NCBI RefSeq assembly: GCF_023283895.1
Contig: NZ_JAKILB010000013.1
Location: 62,001-126,000 of the forward strand
Source of the DNA: Shewanella pneumatophori
GTDB lineage: Bacteria > Pseudomonadota > Gammaproteobacteria > Enterobacterales > Shewanellaceae
Direction of reading: 5' to 3'
Length of the DNA stretch: 64,000 nt
A program made the position numbers and the translations under genes. The notes beneath the pieces are model-generated. The model ran no database searches and had not been told where the DNA came from. It worked only from the letters and a program-made list of their open reading frames with translations. Each line of letters begins with the position of its first letter. The first letter of the stretch is position 1. Positions 37,291 through 45,179 of this stretch are shown one piece after another.

Positions 37291-37719
37291 ATGAAAAAAG
37301 CACTGGGTCAAATTCTGTTAAGCCTTACGTTAATTGCAAGTTCAGCTAGCTGCCTAGCAGGCGGTGGTTCTGAGATGGCACCCGCTCATCGCTATGAGCA
37401 CCAGCTAACCACAATCAGCATGATGGAAGCTGAGTCCTTAATCGGCAAGGAAGGCGTTTATTTCTTTGATGTGAATACGCTTGAACTTTGGGCTGAAGGT
37501 TTCATTCCAGGTGCTATTTACTTCAACGTTAAAGATTGGAAAAAGTTACTGCCAGCTAAGAAAGATGCAGTGATGGTGTTTTATTGCGCTAACCGCCTAT
37601 GTAATGCCAGCGAAATTGCGGCACATGAGGCGTTGAAAATGGGTTACACCAACGTTTTACAAATGCCTGATGGAATTTACGGATGGCGCTTGTCGAATCG
37701 AGTAACTGAAAAACCATAA
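37291..37719 (+). CDS. Periplasmic rhodanese-like protein, sir cluster 2
   Basis: 142 residues from ATG 37291, the same length as its twin at 13614; an earlier in-frame ATG at 37246 lies within the upstream hairpin and adds a non-homologous leader. A signal peptide (GQILLSLTLIASSASCLA) precedes the rhodanese domain, with FFDVNTLELWAEGFIPGA and the active-site loop YCANRLCNASE. The Cys doublet in that loop is conserved in both copies. Role within sulfite respiration is inferred from the operon. Confidence 0.85.
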   Translation: MKKALGQILLSLTLIASSASCLAGGGSEMAPAHRYEHQLTTISMMEAESLIGKEGVYFFDVNTLELWAEGFIPGAIYFNVKDWKKLLPAKKDAVMVFYCANRLCNASEIAAHEALKMGYTNVLQMPDGIYGWRLSNRVTEKP

Positions 37720-37779
37720 CAGCAGGATGTTAGGTCATAAACCTAGTTCGTACAGAATTGATTTAAAGAGATAATTATT

Positions 37780-38565
37780 ATGAAAACATTTACAAAAACT
37801 ACCCTAGCTGTTGTGACAGGTTTCACCCTGTTTATGTCTGCCAACTCAATGGCCGCAACCGATTTAACTTCTGACGTACAGAAAGAGTCTTACAGTATCG
37901 GTGCTTCTTTAGGTAAATACATCTCAGGCCAAATCTATAGCCAAACAGAGCTTGGTGCTGAAGTGGATGTGAACCTTGTTATTGAAGGCGTGGTGGATGC
38001 ACTTAAAAACAACCCACAGTTTTCAGATGAAGAAATTCTGACTTACCTTAACCAGCGTGCAGAGCAACTCAACACAGCACGTGAAGCAGCTGAAGCTAAG
38101 ATCGCCTTAGCAAACGTTACTGCTGGTAATGAATACCTAGCTGAAAACAAAAAGAAAGATGGCGTAAAAGAAACTGAATCGGGTCTGCAATACCAAGTGA
38201 TTTCTGAAGGTGAAGGTCGCAAGCCTAACCCACAAGATGTAGTTACAGTGCACTACAAAGGTTTCTTAATTGACGGCACAGAGTTTGATGACTCTCACAA
38301 GCGTAATGAGCCAAACCGCTTTGCACTAATGAGTGTGATTGAAGGCTGGCAAGAAGGCATTCCGTTGATGAACGAAGGCTCAACTTACAAGTTCGCTATT
38401 CCTGCGGCACTTGCCTACGGCGACAAGCAAGTTGGCATCATTCCACCTAGCTCAACATTGGTATTTGAAGTTGAACTAGTGAAAGTTGAAGCACCAGGTG
38501 AAAACGCTCATGGCATGGGCCTAAGCGGTATGGGTATGGGCGGCATGATGGGCGGCGGTCACTAG
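37780..38565 (+). CDS. Periplasmic FKBP-type peptidyl-prolyl isomerase with Met/Gly-rich tail, sir cluster 2
   Basis: 261-residue twin of the protein at 14080. Signal peptide, N-terminal dimerisation domain (KESYSIGASLGKYISGQI), a long connecting helix and an FKBP domain (VVTVHYKGFLIDGTEFDD; VIEGWQEGIPL). The C-terminal tail, HGMGLSGMGMGGMMGGGH, is again almost only Gly, Met and His, slightly shorter than in copy 1. Conservation of the tail in two otherwise diverged paralogues suggests it is functional, perhaps copper binding. Confidence 0.9.
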   Translation: MKTFTKTTLAVVTGFTLFMSANSMAATDLTSDVQKESYSIGASLGKYISGQIYSQTELGAEVDVNLVIEGVVDALKNNPQFSDEEILTYLNQRAEQLNTAREAAEAKIALANVTAGNEYLAENKKKDGVKETESGLQYQVISEGEGRKPNPQDVVTVHYKGFLIDGTEFDDSHKRNEPNRFALMSVIEGWQEGIPLMNEGSTYKFAIPAALAYGDKQVGIIPPSSTLVFEVELVKVEAPGENAHGMGLSGMGMGGMMGGGH

Positions 38566-38632
38566 TCGCTGGGTTTAACTGATTAATATAAAGATTTTTA
38601 GTTTTAGTTGGTTTCGTTTGTAGAGAGTCACT

Positions 38633-39346
38633 ATGAATAGTTTAGCTATCGGCATTGCTGTCACCTTATGTGCAGTTATCACCTTTATTTGGCGTCATCA
38701 TCACTCTAGTCAAAAACATGGTGTAACCCTGATAGTTAAGTCTGGTGACGACGGATTAAATGAGCACTCCGTCAACGCGAAGGTACCTATGGTGCTATCT
38801 GTAGTGCTCTTTACAACGACGCTAATGATTTACTCACAACTAGGCCATTTCGATGGCTGGAACAAAGGAGTAGTAGACAGCAATATTGATTATCTGATCA
38901 CCGCAGAAATCAATAAAAACGCTAAGAAAGTCAGCGAGCAACCTAGCAATGAAATTGCATTATTAAATCTGGCTCAATCCTACGTGGATGGCGGCCTATA
39001 TAGCGAGTCGGTGCAAACACTTGATGAACTACTCAGCCTCTCTGGCGACAGTGCAAGCGTACTTGGCATGAAAGCCAATGCCATGTACTACCGCGATAAA
39101 AGAGAGATGAGCTTAGATATCGATTTGGTTATCGCTAGAGCCCTAGCGCTTGATCAATATGAACCGCAATCTCGCCTATTACTTGCTACCCACGCTTACC
39201 TTAATGGCGAGTTTGAACAAGCCATCGAGCAATGGCTGAAACTACTCGAAAGCGACAAGCCCAACATTAATCGAGCTGCAATTAATAATGCAATTTTACG
39301 AGCAGAGCAAAAATTAGCTAATCGTTCAGTGGCTGCATCTGAGTAA
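38633..39346 (+). CDS. TPR protein, CcmI/NrfG-like heme lyase component, sir cluster 2
   Basis: 237-residue twin of the protein at 14915, more diverged than most of the cluster. Two membrane helices (residues 1-17 and about 50-66) flank a short loop, then TPR units follow (IALLNLAQSYVDGGLYSESV; ASVLGMKANAMYYRDKR; LNGEFEQAIEQW). It is the only heme-lyase-related gene kept in cluster 2; the CcmF-, CcmH- and thioredoxin-like partners occur once, at 7957-10962, and may serve both clusters. Confidence 0.78.
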   Translation: MNSLAIGIAVTLCAVITFIWRHHHSSQKHGVTLIVKSGDDGLNEHSVNAKVPMVLSVVLFTTTLMIYSQLGHFDGWNKGVVDSNIDYLITAEINKNAKKVSEQPSNEIALLNLAQSYVDGGLYSESVQTLDELLSLSGDSASVLGMKANAMYYRDKREMSLDIDLVIARALALDQYEPQSRLLLATHAYLNGEFEQAIEQWLKLLESDKPNINRAAINNAILRAEQKLANRSVAASE

Positions 39347-39377
39347 AGTCACGTAAAACCTAATAAGTATAAATATG

Positions 39378-39393
39378 TCAGCTAAATAGCTGA
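39378..39393 (+). other. Palindrome immediately upstream of the sirC2 ribosome-binding site
   Basis: TCAGCTA and TAGCTGA around AA, a few bases before GGAGG. Same position as 15699-15715 before sirC1, but a different sequence. Confidence 0.5.
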
Positions 39394-39408
39394 TAGCTGG
39401 AGGATGCT

Positions 39409-40119
39409 GTGAGTGAAAATATAGAGAGACGGAGGTTCCTTAAGTGCTTAGGAGCCAGCTCTTTGATAATAGCGCCCCTAGGGTGCAGTTCCGTCAAAGA
39501 GGGTGAGTCAGATGCAAACAAGCCCCATTATGCGATGGTGTTTGATCAAAATAAATGTACTGGCTGCGGCGAGTGTAAAGAGGCATGTAATCTAGCCAAC
39601 AACTTACCAGCAGGTAAGTCGAGACTGCTTATGGAGCAGCACTCTGGTGGGTTAGAAGGGCAGCCTTGCCCACACTGCGGTAAAACCACTGAATGTGGTT
39701 GTGAACGTAAGTTTGTCCGTGTCTCATGTCAGCAATGTAAGAATGCCCCTTGTGTAACCGTTTGCCCTACAGGCGCGGCGCACAGAGATGAGAAGACCGG
39801 CATTGTTACTATGGACGCGGCTAAGTGTGCAGGTTGTAAGTACTGTATTGCAGCTTGTCCTTATGACGCACGTTTTATCAATAAAGAAACTGATGTCGCC
39901 GACAACTGTGACTTCTGCCTAAACAGCAAACTTGCCATTGGCGAACTACCTGCTTGTGTACAGAAGTGCCGTTACGATGCACTGATTTTTGGTGATATTA
40001 ACGACCCGACATCCTATATCAGTAAGCTACTACGAGTAAAAGATTCTGTGCGTATTAAGCCAGGATTTGGTACTGAGCCAAGCTTACGTTACATACCTAT
40101 TGTTAAGCTAGGAGTATAG
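39409..40119 (+). CDS. sirC: SirC, NrfC-like iron-sulfur electron transfer protein, copy 2
   Basis: 236-residue Tat-exported ferredoxin subunit. GTG start with GGAGG upstream; the leader (GGAGGATGCTGTGAGTGAAA) is identical to copy 1. Tat motif RRRFLK, then PLGC (possible lipid anchor). Four groups of cysteines for [4Fe-4S] clusters as in copy 1, plus the same extra four-Cys insert CPHCGKTTECGC between the first two groups. sirD2 begins 2 bp after the stop. Its partner preference (SirA1 or SirA2) cannot be told. Confidence 0.92.
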   Translation: MSENIERRRFLKCLGASSLIIAPLGCSSVKEGESDANKPHYAMVFDQNKCTGCGECKEACNLANNLPAGKSRLLMEQHSGGLEGQPCPHCGKTTECGCERKFVRVSCQQCKNAPCVTVCPTGAAHRDEKTGIVTMDAAKCAGCKYCIAACPYDARFINKETDVADNCDFCLNSKLAIGELPACVQKCRYDALIFGDINDPTSYISKLLRVKDSVRIKPGFGTEPSLRYIPIVKLGV

Positions 40120-40121
40120 AT

Positions 40122-41069
40122 ATGGACGGCAATATTGAATTTACAATGGGTCTGTCTGAGGGACTTGCTTGGCCTTGGCCGATTGCTGTGTACTTGTTCT
40201 TTGCGGGTATTTCCGGTGGTGCGCTAGCCACTGCGTTATTCTTGCGATTCTACAAGAAGCAGACAACCAACACGCCATTTTATAAAGCTGCAGCATTAAT
40301 CTCATTTGTGACGATTAGCTTAGGTATGTTGTGTCTAGTTTTAGACTTAACTAACCCACTATTCTTCTGGCGAATTTTGGTTTACTACAACCTAAATTCA
40401 GTGATGTCGATTGGTGTTATCGCGCTATCGGTTTATATCCCGTTAGTCGCGTTAATCTGCCTATTTGCATTCGAAGAAGAGATCCGCGAAATTCCTGCAC
40501 TGAAAGTATTAGTGCCAGTAGTTGAAAAGCTACAAGGTATTCGTCGTCCATGTGAAATCGCCGTATTGGTACTGGCTTTAGCAGTGTGTGCTTATACCGG
40601 TTTCCTTATCTCAGCTTTGGTACGTTTTCCTATCATCAATACCTCTGTTTTACCGGCGCTATTTATTGCTTCTGGTATTTCAGCGGGTGCTGCAGCAGCC
40701 AAAATGCTTGCAGTATCGATGTTTAAAGAAGACCTACACAGCCAAGATATGAAGATCCTTCATGGCGCTGAGTGGCCAATTATGATTGCTGAAATGCTAT
40801 TCATTTTCATGATTGTGACTTCGCTAATGACAGGCAACGCTGGTGCACAAGGTGCATTCGAAGCTTTCCATACTGGTGAGTGGGCTGCGGTGTTCTGGTT
40901 TGGTGTGGTGGGCCTAGGTTTTGGTGGTCCATTACTACTTAACTTCGCCACAGGTAAAACCTTTAGCCACAGCGCTAAAGCCTTCTACCTATCAGGTGTT
41001 TGTGCCGTGGCTGGCATGATGTGCTTGCGTATGTTCATCCTGTACGCTGGCCAAATCTTTGCAGTTTAA
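40122..41069 (+). CDS. sirD: SirD, NrfD/PsrC-like menaquinol-oxidising membrane subunit, copy 2
   Basis: 315-residue polytopic membrane protein, the same length as copy 1 and closely similar. It opens with WPWPIAVYLFFAGISGGA and has about eight helices; LDLTNPLFFWRIL and ALVRFPIINTSVLPALF are kept. The main differences cluster in the cytoplasmic loop around residues 118-145 (EEEIREIPALKVLVPVVEKL). It would feed electrons from menaquinol to SirC2. Confidence 0.93.
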   Translation: MDGNIEFTMGLSEGLAWPWPIAVYLFFAGISGGALATALFLRFYKKQTTNTPFYKAAALISFVTISLGMLCLVLDLTNPLFFWRILVYYNLNSVMSIGVIALSVYIPLVALICLFAFEEEIREIPALKVLVPVVEKLQGIRRPCEIAVLVLALAVCAYTGFLISALVRFPIINTSVLPALFIASGISAGAAAAKMLAVSMFKEDLHSQDMKILHGAEWPIMIAEMLFIFMIVTSLMTGNAGAQGAFEAFHTGEWAAVFWFGVVGLGFGGPLLLNFATGKTFSHSAKAFYLSGVCAVAGMMCLRMFILYAGQIFAV

Positions 41070-41243
41070 CCAATAGGTTATATCGCAAAGCTAGCAAGAT
41101 ATTCGCTCCTAATACCCCGTCCCTGCAAGGCCAGTATTAGGAGTTGAACTGACGGCTAAGCAACTAAGCTCACGCCTTGCCACACTAACTGGCAAGGCAG
41201 TGAGTGCCTCCTTAAATTCGTATTCTTTCCAATTGGGTTCGCT
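41070..41243 (+). other. Structured sirD2-nosL2 spacer with two hairpins
   Basis: CTCCTAATAC/GTATTAGGAG (10 bp, 41106-41143) exposes CCGTCCCTGCAAGGC at 41117-41131, nearly the string capping a different stem before nosL1. A second hairpin at 41169-41204 has a 9-bp GCCTTGCCA/TGGCAAGGC stem extended by CTCAC/GTGAG across a bulge. Neither is followed by a T-run. Confidence 0.6.
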
Positions 41244-41732
41244 ATGAAAAAATTACTACTCACCTTGTTATTTATTCCGCTTATGTATGCTTGTAGCCAA
41301 GGTGATGCGGCGTCGCAGTCGACTGAAGCGCAACCTATTCACGACCACGACCGCTGCCATTTATGCGGCATGATGATCACTAAGTACCCAGGACCAAAAG
41401 GCCAACTAGGCTTGAAAGGGGAAACCATAGTGCCAAAGTTCTGCTCTACTCGAGATATGTTTAACTTTGCGCTCCAACCTGAGAATAAGCGTCAGATCAC
41501 GCATTTGAAGGTGCATGATATGTCGGTTACAGATTGGGAACATCCTGATGATAAGAGCTTTATTGATGCAACCTCGGCTTGGTATGTTTATGGCACCAGT
41601 AAAAAAGCGGTTATGGGTCCTGCTGTTGCTTCATTTGCGACCCAAGATGGCGCCACTCAGTTTGCTACCGAGTTTGGTGGGGCAGTGCTGACTTATGAGC
41701 AAATTACTATTGAGCTACTTGCCGGAGAGTAG
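41244..41732 (+). CDS. NosL-like copper-binding lipoprotein, sir cluster 2
   Basis: 162-residue lipoprotein (signal LLFIPLMYAC, Cys17), the same length as its twin at 17697. The copper motif HDRCHLCGMMITKYPGPKG is identical to copy 1 from the first His; PKFCSTRDMFNFALQPENK is also shared. The N-terminal 35 residues differ. Expected to deliver copper to SirA2, by analogy with MccL and NosL. Confidence 0.88.
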   Translation: MKKLLLTLLFIPLMYACSQGDAASQSTEAQPIHDHDRCHLCGMMITKYPGPKGQLGLKGETIVPKFCSTRDMFNFALQPENKRQITHLKVHDMSVTDWEHPDDKSFIDATSAWYVYGTSKKAVMGPAVASFATQDGATQFATEFGGAVLTYEQITIELLAGE

Positions 41733-41739
41733 TGGCGTT

Positions 41740-41757
41740 TCACTTTATATAAAGTGA
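41740..41757 (+). other. Palindrome between nosL2 and nosD2
   Basis: TCACTTTA and TAAAGTGA around TA, in the 47-bp gap. Same junction as 18301-18322, with a different sequence. Confidence 0.5.
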
Positions 41758-41779
41758 GGTGTGGAGCGTATCAAAGCCG

Positions 41780-43099
41780 ATGAGTAAATTAACCTTATCT
41801 AGTTTCCAAGCCGCGAGCAGAGTTAGCCCATTACGCCTAGCATTGCTGACTCTGTCACTTGGTTTTGGCATGGTTTGCCAAGCTGAGATCATAGACGTTG
41901 ATAATACTGAAGCACTGACTCAGGCCTTAACTAAAGCTAAAGCGGGTGACCGAATTGCTTTGGCTGCTGGGCGCTATCAAGGTCCGCTGCAAATCCACCA
42001 ATCTATTATTCTTTCCAGTCGCGGCGACAGTATTATTGATGGCAATGGCGTAGGCAGTGCCATTCAGGTATTTGCTGCCAACGTCGAAATTGCCGGGCTT
42101 AAAATTGAAAATTGGGGCAACGATCATTACGAGCGTGATGCGGGAGTGCTGGTTGAGCCGGGTAATGATGGTGTTGTTATTCATAACAACCACTTTCGCG
42201 GTGACGGCTTTGGTATTCGTGCCGACGAGCTGCAAAACATTACTATCCATGACAACGTGATTGTGGGTAACAACAGCTTATACACCTTAGATCGCGGCGA
42301 CGGCATTCATTTAATGCGCGTTAAAGGCTCTGAAATATACGGCAATACCATTTCTCAAGTACGCGACGGCGTTTACCTCGAATCAAGCAGCCACAGCCGC
42401 GTGTATGGCAATCGTTTATTCGATCAGCAATACGGCATCCATTATATGTACACCTCTGATGACGAAGGGTTTAATAACCAGAGTTATCAAGTTGATGGCG
42501 GCTACGCTGTGATGAATGCCAAGCGGGTTTACCTGCATCGTAATCAAGTGTGGGACGCCATAGATTTCGGTATTTTGCTTAACATGACCGAAGACTCAAT
42601 TGTAGAGTCTAATCGCGTTGAGCATATAGTTAACCGTAGCGAAAACCAAGTACAGGGCCAAGAAGGTAAAGGGCTCTTCGTCTATGGTGCTCGCGATAAT
42701 ACTATTATTAACAATCATTTTGCCTATTGTGACATCGGCTTTTATATGGCGATGGGCGGAGAGGGCAATCAAGTTTATCAGAACCAGTTTATCGACAATT
42801 TCGCGCAGGTTAAGTACGTCGGCGATGCGCTTCTAGAGTGGAGTCATAACGGCCGCGGCAACTACTGGAGCGGTTATTTAGGCTGGGATCATAATGCCGA
42901 CGGTGTCGGTAATAGTGCATACCAACCGAATGACAATATCGATAAGTTATTTTGGCTTTATCCTGAAGCGAATTTCCTAATGGATAGCCCTATTGTGGTG
43001 GTATTACGTTGGGTCCAGCGCCAATTTGAAATAAGCGCAGCCAGCGGCATTATCGACAGTTATCCATTGCTTAATAGCAACCCGGCTTTTCTTGATTAA
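41780..43099 (+). CDS. NosD-like periplasmic right-handed beta-helix copper maturation protein, sir cluster 2
   Basis: 439 residues from ATG 41780; a GTG at 41759 is possible but adds seven unlikely residues. Signal peptide (LALLTLSLGFGMVCQA), then repeated beta-helix rungs (GVVIHNNHFRGDGFGIRADE, NITIHDNVIVGN, SRVYGNRLF). The C-terminal block IDKLFWLYPEANFLMDSPIVVVLRW is shared with copy 1. Functions with the NosFY-like transporter encoded next. Confidence 0.9.
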   Translation: MSKLTLSSFQAASRVSPLRLALLTLSLGFGMVCQAEIIDVDNTEALTQALTKAKAGDRIALAAGRYQGPLQIHQSIILSSRGDSIIDGNGVGSAIQVFAANVEIAGLKIENWGNDHYERDAGVLVEPGNDGVVIHNNHFRGDGFGIRADELQNITIHDNVIVGNNSLYTLDRGDGIHLMRVKGSEIYGNTISQVRDGVYLESSSHSRVYGNRLFDQQYGIHYMYTSDDEGFNNQSYQVDGGYAVMNAKRVYLHRNQVWDAIDFGILLNMTEDSIVESNRVEHIVNRSENQVQGQEGKGLFVYGARDNTIINNHFAYCDIGFYMAMGGEGNQVYQNQFIDNFAQVKYVGDALLEWSHNGRGNYWSGYLGWDHNADGVGNSAYQPNDNIDKLFWLYPEANFLMDSPIVVVLRWVQRQFEISAASGIIDSYPLLNSNPAFLD

Positions 43100-43167
43100 T
43101 CTATGCCGATTATTTTGCGGTGCACAGTGCAGCGATTACATACAAAAGTAATCGGTTTGGAGAGTAA

Positions 43168-44076
43168 ATGAATTCTTGTTTAGCGGTTTCTGCCAGTCAT
43201 ATACATCATAAGTTTGCAGACTTTGAGGCATTACGAGACGTTAGTTTTGATGTTAAGCGCGGCCAGACCATGGCATTGCTTGGGCATAATGGTGCCGGTA
43301 AATCTACGCTGATTAAAATTTTGTTAGGTCTTATTAACCCAAGTGGCGGCAATGTGAGTGTGCTGGGTAAACAGCTGACGGCAGTAAAAAATCGCGCAGA
43401 GCTTAAAATTGGCTACTTGCCTGAAAACGTCAGTTTTTACGATAAGCTAACCGGTAAAGAAATTTTAAATTATTTTGCAGCTCTTAAAGGTATTGGCAAA
43501 GTGAGAGTTGTGCAGCTCTTGGAAGAGTTTGGTTTAGAGTACGCCCAAGACCGAGCCTTAAAAACTTACTCTAAAGGTATGAAGCAACGGCTGGGCTTTG
43601 CCCAAGCGATATTGTGTCGCCCAGAGCTATTACTGCTCGATGAGCCAACTGTGGGCTTAGATCCAGTGGCTTCACAATTTATGTATAGCAAGATTGATGA
43701 ACTCAAACAGCAAGGCTGTGGCGTTATTGTGTGTACCCATGAGCTTTCATTAATTGAAAACAACATTGATATCGCGCTGATCTTAGCTAAAGGTCAAGCG
43801 CTGGCATCGGGCACGTTAGCGGACTTGCGTCTTGCGAGCGGTTTAAAAACTCGCTTAACCTCGCCGCAATTAGCAGAGGCGATTGCACTGCAGCCCCAGT
43901 TAGCTGCGTTACAGCAGGGCGATGGCTTATTGTTAGATAAGCAGTCTAAGTCTGAGGTGGTTAAGTTATTAACTGGCGACTGCCAAGTGTTCGATTTTAG
44001 TCTTAAAGAGCCTGCTTTAGCTGAGATCTATCATTTTTACATGGGCCAATGCGCTCAACTTGATGAGGTAAGTTAA
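43168..44076 (+). CDS. NosF-like ABC transporter ATP-binding protein, sir cluster 2
   Basis: 302-residue ATPase. Walker A GHNGAGKST, signature YSKGMKQRLG, Walker B LLLDEPTVGLDP, switch His in CTHELS. GGAGAG precedes the ATG. It aligns end to end with copy 1 when that gene starts at 19702. The permease gene follows after 4 bp. The C-terminal 90 residues are the most diverged part between the copies. Confidence 0.92.
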   Translation: MNSCLAVSASHIHHKFADFEALRDVSFDVKRGQTMALLGHNGAGKSTLIKILLGLINPSGGNVSVLGKQLTAVKNRAELKIGYLPENVSFYDKLTGKEILNYFAALKGIGKVRVVQLLEEFGLEYAQDRALKTYSKGMKQRLGFAQAILCRPELLLLDEPTVGLDPVASQFMYSKIDELKQQGCGVIVCTHELSLIENNIDIALILAKGQALASGTLADLRLASGLKTRLTSPQLAEAIALQPQLAALQQGDGLLLDKQSKSEVVKLLTGDCQVFDFSLKEPALAEIYHFYMGQCAQLDEVS

Positions 44077-44080
44077 GGCT

Positions 44081-44908
44081 ATGCGGATATCTCCTGTGTG
44101 TGTGATTGCGAAAAAAGAGATCCAAGACAGCCTGCGTAATCGCTGGGTGTTATTTATTTCGTTAATCTTCCTTATTCTATCTTTGAGTGTCACCTTTGCT
44201 GGCAGCGCTGTAGCCGGCAGCTTATCGTTGCCGACACTGGACGCATTGATCTCAAGCCTATCAACTATCTCGGTATTTATTATTCCGCTCGCTGCCATGC
44301 TGGTGAGTTATGACGCGTTTGTTGGTGAGGATGAGTCCGGCACTTTATTGCTGTTGCTGTCTTACCCTATTAGCCGCTGGCAGATTTTAATGGGTAAGTT
44401 ACTGGGCCACAGTCTAATTATGATTGCCACCATAGGTTTTGCCTTTGGCTTAACCGCAATGTTGTTATTGGCAGTTGGTGGGCAATATGAGCCGCAGGTG
44501 TTATTGAGCCAGTTTGGTCAATTTATTTTGAGCAGCATTATGTTGGCCATCGCTTTCATTTTATTGGGCTATATCGTTAGTTTGAAGTCCGCTGAAAAAG
44601 CCAAGGCTGTTGCCAGTATTCTGTTTGTTTGGTTTGTGTTTGTGCTTATTTACGACTTGATATTGCTAACGATATTAGTTGCAGATTTGGCCTTTTTTAA
44701 TCAATATATTATTAATGTCTTAATTGCGCTAAATCCGACGGATCTCTACCGCGCGATTAATTTAATTGGTATGGAATCAGGTAAGGGCAGTTTAGCTATG
44801 TTCTCAGCTGTTGCTTGGGGCAAGCTGGCACTTTATGCAGTCATGTTGCTGTGGATTAGTGTTTTAGTGTTTATTGCTAGTCAGATATTTAAACGCAGAA
44901 CCTTATAA
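44081..44908 (+). CDS. NosY-like ABC transporter permease, sir cluster 2
   Basis: 275-residue membrane protein with about six helices. Shares with copy 1 the opening KKEIQDSLRNRW-type helix, FAGSAVAGSL, STISVFIIPLAAML and the GEDESGTLLLLLSYPI coupling motif. Last gene of the ten-gene cluster; the regulator begins 271 bp later and is probably transcribed separately. Confidence 0.9.
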   Translation: MRISPVCVIAKKEIQDSLRNRWVLFISLIFLILSLSVTFAGSAVAGSLSLPTLDALISSLSTISVFIIPLAAMLVSYDAFVGEDESGTLLLLLSYPISRWQILMGKLLGHSLIMIATIGFAFGLTAMLLLAVGGQYEPQVLLSQFGQFILSSIMLAIAFILLGYIVSLKSAEKAKAVASILFVWFVFVLIYDLILLTILVADLAFFNQYIINVLIALNPTDLYRAINLIGMESGKGSLAMFSAVAWGKLALYAVMLLWISVLVFIASQIFKRRTL

Positions 44909-45179
44909 TTAATACCCGATTATTTTTGGGTTGATTGAGTTAGCTGCTCAGCGTTTGGTTATTGATTTAAAAGCTATTTTATATGTTCTTTTTACAGTTT
45001 TAAGTTTGAATTGAGCTTTTTTGAACTATAAAAATGTAAGATATGTGAGCACTAACGTACAGATTTTAAATGGCTGATTTGATTTCAGGACAAAATCACG
45101 TTTTTAATAAATTATTTTAGTAAACTGAGGTTAAGTTTTGTTAATCATCGATTTGAAGATAATTTAGAGGGAGCTAAAG

